A DNA stretch of 64,000 bases. It comes from Halopenitus malekzadehii (GTDB lineage Archaea > Halobacteriota > Halobacteria > Halobacteriales > Haloferacaceae). The stretch is from contig NZ_FNWU01000001.1 in NCBI RefSeq assembly GCF_900108505.1, positions 310,001 through 374,000 on the forward strand, given 5' to 3'. This document shows positions 1-6,920 of the stretch, piece by piece (the first letter of the stretch is position 1; each line of letters starts with the position of its first letter). The notes below the pieces were generated by a model. It was not told the origin of the DNA, did not search any database, and was given only the letters and a program-made list of their open reading frames with translations. The position numbers and the translations under genes were made by a program.

Positions 1-482
1 ACGGCTTCTCGACCTCCCTTCCCGACGCCGCCTACGAGCGCGTCGTCCGGGGCCACTTCGACGACGAGCCGGACGCGGTCATCGCGGCGGCGATCGGCGA
101 CGACGAGTCGATCGAGATCGGGAAGAACGCCGCTGCCGACGTCGACGCGACGGGCGTCTTCCGCGCGCGAACGGACCTGCATCTCGTCACCGACGCCGAC
201 CGCGAGACGCCGGTCGCGTACGACGAGGTGAAGCGACTCGTGCTCGCGGGCGCCACGGACGAGGAGCTGGCCGCCGCGCTGTCCAGCGATCCCGAGACCG
301 TGCGGCGGTATCGCCGCGTCGCCGAGGCGGACGTCGCCTCGATGCGCGCGAACCACCGCTTCCGCGACGAGTTCCGCGATCTCCTCACCGACGCCGACAT
401 CGAGGGATCGCTCGCCGCCGGCGCTCGCGAGGACGGGCTGCGCGAGGCGGCCGAGGACATCGAGACCGACGTCTCCTTTTGA
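1..482 (+). CDS. Conditioned medium-induced protein 4-like (3' part only)
   Basis: The gene enters from outside the window; its first complete codon here is at 3 and it ends with TGA at 480-482. About 159 residues are visible. They contain a helix-turn-helix-like stretch repeated in two halves (around 'AAAIGDDESIEIGK' and 'AAALSSDPETVRRYRRV'), and the protein ends in 'DIETDVSF'. This architecture and ending match, from memory, the haloarchaeal family named conditioned medium-induced protein 4, linked to high cell density. The repeated motif suggests a nucleic-acid-binding or regulatory role, but no biochemical function is known to me. The N-terminus and promoter are missing, so length cannot be compared. 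Confidence 0.7.
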   Translation, partial: GFSTSLPDAAYERVVRGHFDDEPDAVIAAAIGDDESIEIGKNAAADVDATGVFRARTDLHLVTDADRETPVAYDEVKRLVLAGATDEELAAALSSDPETVRRYRRVAEADVASMRANHRFRDEFRDLLTDADIEGSLAAGAREDGLREAAEDIETDVSF

Positions 483-549
483 ACGACGGCCGTCCATCGA
501 TCGACCGATCCGTCCGACGGTTTATCCGGGGAGACGACGCAGACGGCCC

Positions 550-1368
550 GTGTCCGACGCCCCCTCACGACCGACTACCCCCGACACCGAGACGCCACCG
601 ACCGACACGACGGCGGACGCGTCGTCCAGCCACGCCACCCGTCCGGCATCGGCCGACCGGTCGGACCGCATCCCGTCGGGATCGGTTGCCTTCGGCGACC
701 TGACGCGTGCCGCCTACTGTCCGCGGCAGCTCTACTACGCGCGACAGGAGCCGGACCGATCGATCCCCGATGCACAGCGGTCCCGGATCGACCTCGCGTT
801 CCGATACCCGGATTCGGTCGCGGCGAGCGATGCCGACCTCGTCGATCGGACGATCGACGTCCGGCCGACCGTCTACCGCGACCGCCTTCGGACGCTTCGC
901 GACGGCGGCCTTCGTGACCGGTTCGGGATCCCGTGGCGCTCGCTCGCGATCCCGGACCGAACACGGGCGTTTCTCGTCGGCCGGTCCTGTCACGGGATCG
1001 CGCATAAGGTGCTCTCCGGAACCGACGCCGACGATCCGCCGATACCGACGTTCGCCTCGCCCGGAACGCCGCCCGATCAGGGCGTCTGGGAGCCCCAGAC
1101 CGTCCGGGCAGTTGCGATCGCGAAGGCGCTCGCCTGGGAGGAAGAACGCGAGATCCACCGCGCTCTCGTCGAGTACCCGGCGGTCGGCGTCGTCCGCGAG
1201 GTCACGCTGTCGGTTCGGACGAAGGCCGCCTATCGACGTGCGCTGCGGACCACTCGCGGGATCGACGGGCCGCCGTCACGGGTTTCCGACGACCGGTGTC
1301 AGCCCTGCGAGTATCGGGATCAGTGTGGCACCGAGACGCGCTCGCTGCGCTCCCGGCTTGGGCTGTAG
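550..1368 (+). CDS. Cas4-like Fe-S protein with degenerate nuclease motifs
   Basis: A 272-residue protein starting at GTG 550. After a Thr/Pro/Ser-rich N-terminus (1-45) comes the Cas4 signature 'YCPRQLYY' (Cys57). The C-terminus has Cys250, Cys253 and Cys259 in 'CQPCEYRDQC', giving the four cysteines of a Cas4 [4Fe-4S] cluster. In Cas4/RecB nucleases the metal-binding core has a G-x-x-D motif and an E-x-K motif. Here the matching segments read 'GRSCHGIAHKVL' and 'VEYPAVGVVREV', so the Asp and Lys appear to be missing. I infer an Fe-S protein with a Cas4 fold and little or no nuclease activity. No cas gene or CRISPR array lies nearby, so this is a stand-alone Cas4-like gene. Confidence 0.72.
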   Translation: MSDAPSRPTTPDTETPPTDTTADASSSHATRPASADRSDRIPSGSVAFGDLTRAAYCPRQLYYARQEPDRSIPDAQRSRIDLAFRYPDSVAASDADLVDRTIDVRPTVYRDRLRTLRDGGLRDRFGIPWRSLAIPDRTRAFLVGRSCHGIAHKVLSGTDADDPPIPTFASPGTPPDQGVWEPQTVRAVAIAKALAWEEEREIHRALVEYPAVGVVREVTLSVRTKAAYRRALRTTRGIDGPPSRVSDDRCQPCEYRDQCGTETRSLRSRLGL

Positions 1369-1413
1369 TCGTGGATCGACGGGAAGGGTCCCGCCGTCGA
1401 CGGCTTCGCAACC

Positions 1414-1491
1414 GATCGTCGAGCCAGGCCGCGATCAGCGATCGTCGAGCCAGGCCGCGATCAGCGATCGTCGAGCCAGGCCGCGATCGCG
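1414..1491. repeat. Three tandem copies of a 26-bp unit at the sua5 3' end
   Basis: Copies at 1414-1439, 1440-1465 and 1466-1491; the first two are identical and the third differs only in its last bases. The third copy encodes the last codons of sua5 (minus strand, 'AAWLDDR'), and the sua5 stop codon at 1461-1463 falls at a unit junction. Because 26 is not a multiple of three, the extra copies lie in other frames and do not lengthen the protein. This looks like replication-slippage duplication of the end of the gene. Confidence 0.95.
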
Positions 1492-2141
1492 TCCGCATTG
1501 GCGCCGCGTCGATGGATCGTCCCCGTTTCCGGCTCGACGACGGTGCTTTCGGTCCCCGGCGTTTCGCCGCCGTCGATCAGGACCGCCACGGCGTCACGGA
1601 TCTCCGGGTTGAGTGCCGACAGGTTACGGACGCTGCCCGTTCCCGACCGGTTCGCGCTCGTGGCGGTGATCGGTCCAGCCGCGTCGCACAGCGCGAGCGC
1701 GATCGGGTGATCCGGGATCCGGATCCCGACCCGGTCGCGGCCGGCCGTGAGCACGTCCGGAACGGTCGCCGCCCGCTCGACGATCACGGTGACCGGTCCG
1801 GGGAGGAATTCGCGGAGACAGGCAGCCTCCAGCTCGGTCGGCCGCGTGTGCTCGAGCGCCGTGTCGACGCTGTCGACGCCGAACGAGAGCGGCTTCGCGC
1901 GGTCGCGCCCCTTCGTCTCAAAGACGCGTTCGACGGCATCCGGGGCGAGCGCGTCGGCGCCGAGTCCGTAGACCGTCTCCGTGGGATACACCACGAGATC
2001 GCCGTCGGCGATCGCGGTCGCCGCACGGTCGATCGTCGACCGGACGTCCTTGGGAAGGGCCTCGCGTGCCGCAGCCGGCTCCGCCGGTTCCGCCGACTCC
2101 GCCGAACTCGTCCGTTCCGCCGTTCGTGGCTGGTCGTCCAT
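1461..2141 (-). CDS. sua5: Threonylcarbamoyl-AMP synthase (Sua5/YrdC family)
   Basis: Makes L-threonylcarbamoyl-AMP from Thr, bicarbonate and ATP, the first step of the t6A37 modification of ANN-decoding tRNAs. The 226-residue protein has a 30-residue Ala/Glu-rich N-terminal tail, then the YrdC domain with the conserved 'VVYPTETVYGLGADA', 'KGRDRAKPL' and 'TSANRSGTGS' segments that form the nucleotide- and threonine-binding cleft. It is a YrdC-type short form without the full C-terminal Sua5 domain, although the end 'STVVEPETGTIHRRGA' is typical of the family. The gene starts with ATG at 2141, 7 bp after the redoxin stop, so the three minus-strand genes from 2929 down to 1461 are probably co-transcribed. 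Its 3' end is embedded in a 26-bp tandem triplication. Confidence 0.92.
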   Translation of the reverse strand: MDDQPRTAERTSSAESAEPAEPAAAREALPKDVRSTIDRAATAIADGDLVVYPTETVYGLGADALAPDAVERVFETKGRDRAKPLSFGVDSVDTALEHTRPTELEAACLREFLPGPVTVIVERAATVPDVLTAGRDRVGIRIPDHPIALALCDAAGPITATSANRSGTGSVRNLSALNPEIRDAVAVLIDGGETPGTESTVVEPETGTIHRRGANADAIAAWLDDR

Positions 2142-2148
2142 CGGCGGA

Positions 2149-2661
2149 TCAGGCGGTCAGGTCGTCCACCGCCTCGCCGATCGCGTCATAGGGCGGGAAC
2201 TCGGGATGTTCCGCGGCGACCCACGCGTAGCGGACGGTTCGATCCTCGTCGATCGCGAACACGGCTGGGCGGGCGTCGACGATCCCGGCCATTCCGTCGA
2301 GGTCGTTGGTAACTCCGTACTCCTCGAGGACCTCCGCGCCGGGATCGGAGAACAGTCGGGCATCGACGTCGCGCTCCTCGAGCAGCGTGCCGTGTTCGTA
2401 GGGCGTCGAGATACCGATCCCGACCACGTCGATCGCGTCGGTCCACCCTCGGTCGGCGATCTCGTTCCAGACGTACGTCGCCGGGAAGGCGCCGTCCATC
2501 GGATACGCGACGAGCAGGACCGGGCCGTTCTCGAGGAGGCTCGACAGCGATCGGTCCTCCCAGAACTCCGTGGTGACGAGTGGTCGGGTGAACTCGGGGG
2601 CGGTCTCTCCCGTCTCGACGTGGTCCGCCTCCGGGAGTTCGACGACGTCGAAATCAACCAT
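2149..2661 (-). CDS. Peroxiredoxin-fold protein lacking all cysteines
   Basis: About 170 residues of thioredoxin/AhpC-TSA fold: 'GETAPEFTRPLV' near the N-terminus, a strand 'GPVLLVAYP', and a later 'RPAVFAIDEDRTVRYAW'. In active peroxiredoxins the strand is followed by P-x-x-x-(T/S)-x-x-C; here the segment is 'PMDGAFPATYVW', and the whole protein contains no cysteine. It therefore cannot use a cysteine peroxidase mechanism. I chose ATG 2661, 1 bp after the glutaredoxin stop, over the overlapping GTG at 2670. Tight coupling to the CPFC glutaredoxin suggests a shared redox task, perhaps as a binding partner or scaffold; this is inference. Confidence 0.8.
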   Translation of the reverse strand: MVDFDVVELPEADHVETGETAPEFTRPLVTTEFWEDRSLSSLLENGPVLLVAYPMDGAFPATYVWNEIADRGWTDAIDVVGIGISTPYEHGTLLEERDVDARLFSDPGAEVLEEYGVTNDLDGMAGIVDARPAVFAIDEDRTVRYAWVAAEHPEFPPYDAIGEAVDDLTA

Positions 2662-2662
2662 C

Positions 2663-2929
2663 TCAGGCACCTCCCTCGCTGTAGGTCGTCTCGAGGTACT
2701 CGACGATGTTCGCGCTCTCCGACATCGTCACGCCCGTCGTCTCGTCGACGATCGCGGGGACCGTTCGCGCGCCGGAGACGCGTTTGACGACGTTCCGCTC
2801 CGAGTGCATCGGCTCGATGAACCGTGACCGGTACGAGAGGTCGAGTTCGTCGAGGGTTCGCACGACCCGTTCACAGAACGGGCACGCCTGCAGCCGGTAC
2901 AGCGTGATGTCAGTCGTCTGGTCGGGCAT
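2663..2929 (-). CDS. Glutaredoxin-like / GST N-terminal domain protein
   Basis: An 88-residue thioredoxin-fold protein with the dithiol motif 'CPFC' at residues 16-19 directly after the first beta strand, the cis-proline segment 'ARTVPAIVDE', and the 'ESANIVEYLE' helix typical of glutaredoxins and glutathione-S-transferase N-terminal domains. Haloarchaea use gamma-glutamylcysteine rather than glutathione, so that thiol is the likely partner. It starts at ATG 2929 and is the first gene of a probable three-gene minus-strand unit (glutaredoxin, cysteine-free redoxin, sua5). Confidence 0.85.
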   Translation of the reverse strand: MPDQTTDITLYRLQACPFCERVVRTLDELDLSYRSRFIEPMHSERNVVKRVSGARTVPAIVDETTGVTMSESANIVEYLETTYSEGGA

Positions 2930-3076
2930 ATCACTCAGTATGAACGCCGACGGGGTAACCGTGTCGCCATCGGGTCCGCAGCGGGTGATCGGTCAAGTTC
3001 GTCGGTATGCGTGGCTCGGACGATCCGGACGTCAGACGTAATCATTTAACCGTTGCCACCCGCAGGTGTAACGAGA

Positions 3077-4468
3077 ATGGGCTTGTCGCCGAATATGCTG
3101 CTGGCCATCGGACCCCTCCAGATCGAGGCGGTCAGTACGACGACGTGGACGATCATCGGGACGCTCACGATCGTCGTGCTCCTGGGACTGTCCGCCTTCT
3201 TTTCCTCCTCGGAGATCGCGATGTTCTCGCTGCCGAAACATCGCGTCGACAACCTCGTCGAGGAGGGCGTCCGCGGCGCACGAACCGTCCAACAGCTCCG
3301 CGAGAACCCGCATCGACTCCTCGTGACGATCCTCGTCGGCAACAACATCGTCAACATCGCGACCTCGGCGATCGCCACGTCGATGTTCGGCTTCTACCTC
3401 TCGCAGGGCCAAGCGATCGTCGCGACGACCTTCGGGATCACGGCCGTCGTCCTGCTGTTCGCCGAGACCGCACCGAAGTCCTACGCGGTCGAACACAGCG
3501 AGTCGTGGTCGCTGCGGATCGCCCGGCCGCTGCAGTACTCCGAGTGGCTGTTGCTCCCGCTCGTGATCCTCTTCGATTACCTCACCCGTATCATCAACCG
3601 GATCACGGGCGGCCGCGCGGCGATCGAGTCGACCTACGTCACCCGCGAGGAGATCCAGAACATCATCCAGACCGGCGAGCGCGAGGGCGTCATCGAGGAG
3701 GACGAACGGGAGATGCTCGACCGCATCTTCCGGTTCAACAACACGATCGCCAAGGAGGTGATGACGCCGCGGCTCGACGTCACCGCCGTCTCGAAGTCGG
3801 CCAGCGTCGAGGAGGCGATCCAGACGTGCGTCCAGTCGGATCACGAGCGCGTTCCGATCTACGAGGGGAACCTCGACAACATCGTTGGCGTCGTCACCGT
3901 CCGGGACCTGGTCCGCGAGCTCCGATACGCCGAGGGCGAACCCTCCCTGGAACGGGTCGTCAAGCCGACGCTACACGTGCCCGAATCGAAAAACGCCGAC
4001 GAACTCCTCGAGGAGATGCAGGATAACCGGCTCCAGATGGTCATCGTCATCGACGAGTTCGGCACGACCGAGGGGATCATCACGCTCGAGGACATGGTCG
4101 AGGAGATCGTCGGCGACATCCTCGAGGGTGACGAGCCCGAACCGATCGAGTTCATCGAGGAGAACGTCGCGATGGTGCAAGGCGAAGTGAACATCGACGA
4201 GGTCAACGAGATCCTCGGGATCGACCTCCCGGAGGGCCAGGAGTTCGAGACGCTCGCCGGCTTCGTCTTCAACCGCGCCGGCCGGCTCGTCGAGGAGGGC
4301 GAGTCGATCGCCTACGACGGGGTCGACATCCGGATCGAGCGCGTCGACAACACGCGGATCATGAAGGCCCGCGTGACCGTCACCGACGAGTACGGAGCCG
4401 AGGCGTCCGTCGAGGTCGAGGATGAGGACGCGCCGGTCGAACAACCGCCGGAGTCCGACCCGAACTGA
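3077..4468 (+). CDS. CNNM/CorC-type membrane protein (DUF21, CBS pair, CorC_HlyC)
   Basis: A 463-residue protein. The first 190 residues hold four hydrophobic segments of the CNNM/DUF21 domain, including the conserved 'SAFFSSSEIAMFSL' and 'FAETAPKSYAVEHSE' regions. A CBS-domain pair follows ('MTPRLDVTAV', 'VPIYEGNLDNIVGVVTVRDL', 'QMVIVIDEFGTTEGIITLED'), then a CorC_HlyC domain ('FETLAGFVFNRAGRLVEEGE') and an acidic tail. The family is linked to Mg2+/Co2+ homeostasis and Mg2+ efflux, with ATP or Mg2+ sensed by the CBS pair. ATG 3077 is chosen; TTG 3053 is in frame but weaker, and ATG 3095 is another option. It converges on the Pit transporter gene, with 60 bp between them. Confidence 0.88.
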   Translation: MGLSPNMLLAIGPLQIEAVSTTTWTIIGTLTIVVLLGLSAFFSSSEIAMFSLPKHRVDNLVEEGVRGARTVQQLRENPHRLLVTILVGNNIVNIATSAIATSMFGFYLSQGQAIVATTFGITAVVLLFAETAPKSYAVEHSESWSLRIARPLQYSEWLLLPLVILFDYLTRIINRITGGRAAIESTYVTREEIQNIIQTGEREGVIEEDEREMLDRIFRFNNTIAKEVMTPRLDVTAVSKSASVEEAIQTCVQSDHERVPIYEGNLDNIVGVVTVRDLVRELRYAEGEPSLERVVKPTLHVPESKNADELLEEMQDNRLQMVIVIDEFGTTEGIITLEDMVEEIVGDILEGDEPEPIEFIEENVAMVQGEVNIDEVNEILGIDLPEGQEFETLAGFVFNRAGRLVEEGESIAYDGVDIRIERVDNTRIMKARVTVTDEYGAEASVEVEDEDAPVEQPPESDPN

Positions 4469-4528
4469 CGGGCGTTGGCTCCGGACCCGGACCCATCGCG
4501 AGCATACCACGCCGATTGCCGCCAGTGA

Positions 4529-5725
4529 TCACACCACACCGATCGCCGCCAGCAGCCAGTACGCACCGAAGCCGACGGTCAACGAGACCGCAAGTGACCC
4601 GATCCACGCGAGCACCGTATAGCCCATCTTCCGCTTGCTGACGCCGGCCCCGCCGGCCGCGTAGCCGGCCCCGACGATCGCCGAGACGATGATCTCGTTG
4701 AACGAGACGGGGATGCCGAACGCGACGGCGGTCTGTGCGATCGCGAACGAGGGGATGAGCGCCGCGATCGACCGTCGCGGGCCCATCGACGCGTAGTCCT
4801 GAGCGATCGCCTTGATCATCCGCGGCGCCCCGGTCCAGGATCCCAACAGGAGTCCGGTTCCGCCGCCGACGAGGACTGCCCAGAGGGGGATCGCGGCCTC
4901 ATCGAGAATCGGGACCAGCGGCCCGATCGCCAGACCCACCTGTGACCCGCCGGCCGAAAACGCCACGAGCCCGCCGAGCGCCAGCAGAAACCGTCGCTGA
5001 CCGCCGTCTCGATCGCGACCGATGTCGAGATACACGGCAGTGCCGACGATCGCTGCACACGCAAGCGTCAGGATGATCGGACCGAGGTCGATCCCGAACG
5101 GCGACCCGACCGGGAGGCCCGAACCGAGCGTTCCCGCGAGTGACCCCTGTTCGTCCGCGGCGCCGAGGAACGCGAACCCGATGTTTCCGAGGATGACGCC
5201 GACGATGCCGCCGAGGACTCCGGTCAAGGCCCGCTCGGGGATCCGGTCGTTCTGGAGCGCCCGAGCGGCGACGTACGCGCTCCCGCCGCCGACGAACGGG
5301 GTGAGGACCCAGAGCGTGGCGATCTCGGTGTATTTTGCCCATGCCGGTGCCCCGCCCATCGCGAGACCGACGCCGACGACGGCTCCCGTGACGGTGAACG
5401 CCGTGGCGATCGGATACCCGGTGAAGACCCCGATCGCGACGAGTGCGGCCGCGGTCAGCAGCGCGACGATCGCCGCGCCCGCGGTGATCGTGACGCCGCC
5501 GATCAGTTCCGTCCCGACCGCCTCGGTGACGTTTGCACCCTGCAGCACCGCGCCGAGAAAGCCGAGGACGCCGACGACGAGCCCCGCCCGCATCACGGAG
5601 ATCGCGTTGGCGCCGACCGCCGGCGCGAACGGCGTCGACCCCGACGATCCCGCACCGATAGCCCACGCCATGAAGAGGCTTGCGAGCCCTGCAACGGCGA
5701 ACGTGGCGGTTGTTTCGAGCGCCAT
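4529..5725 (-). CDS. pit: PiT-family inorganic phosphate transporter
   Basis: A 398-residue protein with about ten hydrophobic segments and the inverted duplication of the PHO4/PiT family: N-terminal 'GSTPFAPAVGANAISVMRAG' and C-terminal 'SFNEIIVSAIVGAGYAAGG'. It probably imports phosphate by cation symport in the cytoplasmic membrane. The usual GAND signature reads 'GANAIS' here, so the Asp is not at its standard place; related haloarchaeal proteins, as I recall them, look similar. The start ATG lies 2 bp after the stop of the 42-residue membrane protein at 5728-5856, so the two are translationally close and almost certainly one transcript. Confidence 0.85.
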   Translation of the reverse strand: MALETTATFAVAGLASLFMAWAIGAGSSGSTPFAPAVGANAISVMRAGLVVGVLGFLGAVLQGANVTEAVGTELIGGVTITAGAAIVALLTAAALVAIGVFTGYPIATAFTVTGAVVGVGLAMGGAPAWAKYTEIATLWVLTPFVGGGSAYVAARALQNDRIPERALTGVLGGIVGVILGNIGFAFLGAADEQGSLAGTLGSGLPVGSPFGIDLGPIILTLACAAIVGTAVYLDIGRDRDGGQRRFLLALGGLVAFSAGGSQVGLAIGPLVPILDEAAIPLWAVLVGGGTGLLLGSWTGAPRMIKAIAQDYASMGPRRSIAALIPSFAIAQTAVAFGIPVSFNEIIVSAIVGAGYAAGGAGVSKRKMGYTVLAWIGSLAVSLTVGFGAYWLLAAIGVV

Positions 5726-5727
5726 CG

Positions 5728-5856
5728 TTACCGTTGTCCGTCCTCGTAGCCCTCACGCAGGCTCAACAGCGTGCGTCGGACGAGGAGGTACGCGAAGAGG
5801 AAAAAGCCCGCCAACGCGATCAGCAGGCCGATGAACAGCGGATCGGGCGAGTCCAT
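5728..5856 (-). CDS. 42-residue single-pass membrane protein upstream of pit
   Basis: ATG 5856 to TAA 5728-5730. The protein starts 'MDSPDPLFIGLLIALAGF', has one hydrophobic helix (about residues 7-26) followed by 'LVRRTLLSLREGYEDG', so a short outside end and a positive then acidic cytoplasmic tail are expected. The pit start codon follows after only 2 bp. A weak TATA-like 'GCATAACA' lies about 28 bp upstream on the minus strand, fitting a leaderless transcript. I recall similar tiny proteins next to haloarchaeal Pit genes. A role as a transporter subunit or regulator is likely but inferred. Confidence 0.72.
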   Translation of the reverse strand: MDSPDPLFIGLLIALAGFFLFAYLLVRRTLLSLREGYEDGQR

Positions 5857-6380
5857 ATATCACCCGGCTACTTCCGGCGTGGTGTTATGCGTTTCGGCGT
5901 CCCGGTCGGCGTCAACGCCGCCGATCGATGTGTGACTAAAACCGTCGTTTGTTCTTAGCGCGGATATATACTCCCCGCAACCGTTGATTCACTCGCGACA
6001 CCCGCTTCGGCCCTCCGATCGCGGTCGTGACGCCGTGACGCGGTCACGCGTCGCCGACCGTCAGCCGCGATCTTCCCACGAACCACCATCACGAGCACGC
6101 GACGAACGATATCCCCGATACACCCGTCGTGTCCCCCCACGACGTGCGATCGACGACCCTCCCACCGTCGTGCCTGATCGACGCGATTCGAACCCCCCCA
6201 CTGACCGCACGACCCCCCGTTCCGTGCTCCGTCCCGATCGCCGAGCGCGGTGTCGTCGACCCTTTTCAGTGTCCCGTCCCGAGAGCCGGCTGCCCAGCTC
6301 CACACTGGCCGATCCGCACGTCACTCCCGGGTCGTGACCCGCGTCCGCGGGAACGATCACTCGCTCCCGGGTCGAAGTTC
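5857..6380. other. 524-bp intergenic region without a convincing gene
   Basis: Lies between two minus-strand genes. Open frames on both strands are Arg/Pro/Ser-rich with no recognisable domain and look like GC-rich noise. It holds the probable promoter of the small membrane protein and pit near 5883-5890, a 'gatatatact' TATA-like element at 5964-5973, and a C-rich segment with a hairpin (arms 6125-6131 and 6138-6144, loop of C residues). No RNA gene could be recognised. Confidence 0.6.
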
Positions 6381-6911
6381 TCACTCCTGCGCCGGGGTCC
6401 CGTGAACCCGAAACCGCTCGAAGACGTCACCGTCGGGCGTCACCAGCCGTCCCTCGAGACCGCCGTCGCCATCGATCGGCTCGAGCTCGGCGTGTGCCGG
6501 CCTGTTGCCGCGCGGCTGTGCGTGGCTCCCCGGATTCACGAGCGTCACGTCGCCCGCCTCAGTGATCGTCGGTCGGTGGCTGTGTCCAAAGACCACGACG
6601 TCGGCGGCCCGTTCGCGGCCGAACAGCGCGAGCGCCGTCTCGCCGCCGCGGCGGGTGTGGGTCACTGCGAACCTGACGCCGGCGTACTCGACGGTTCGCG
6701 CCTCGGGCAGCCGGTCGCGGATCGCGGCGTCGGCGTTGTTCCCGAACACCGCACGGAGGGTGTCCGTCTCCGCGTCGAACGCGTCGAACACCGGCTCGCG
6801 GTGGAAGTCCCCGGCGTGGATCACGATGTCGGCCTCCCGAACCGCACGCAGCGTGCGTCCAGTCAGGCGATGACCGTCCGTGCTGTGGGTGTCGGAGACG
6901 ATCGTGAGCAT
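6381..6911 (-). CDS. YfcE/MJ0936-type metallophosphoesterase
   Basis: A 176-residue calcineurin-like phosphoesterase. Metal ligands are visible in order: 'VSDTHSTDG' (Asp-x-His), 'IHAGDFH' (Gly-Asp), 'FGNNAD' (Gly-Asn-Asn), 'VTHTRRGG', and 'VVFGHSH' followed by 'LVNPGSHAQPRGNR'. The length and motif order fit the small MJ0936/YfcE phosphodiesterases, which hydrolyse phosphodiester bonds with two divalent metals; the natural substrate is unknown. It follows the RFC gene with about 10 bp spacing on the same strand, so it may be read from the same transcript. Confidence 0.88.
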   Translation of the reverse strand: MLTIVSDTHSTDGHRLTGRTLRAVREADIVIHAGDFHREPVFDAFDAETDTLRAVFGNNADAAIRDRLPEARTVEYAGVRFAVTHTRRGGETALALFGRERAADVVVFGHSHRPTITEAGDVTLVNPGSHAQPRGNRPAHAELEPIDGDGGLEGRLVTPDGDVFERFRVHGTPAQE

Positions 6912-6920
6912 CGGGGACGC

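Noticed and set aside
4529-5725. Pit gene as a broken transporter because GAND reads GANA
   Set aside because: The rest of both repeats is intact and I recall the same variant in other haloarchaeal Pit proteins, so it is probably a normal lineage form.
5955-6337. Two overlapping frames of about 117 codons in the gap before pit
   Set aside because: Arg/Pro/Ser or Gly/Arg-rich translation, no start signals, no family resemblance.
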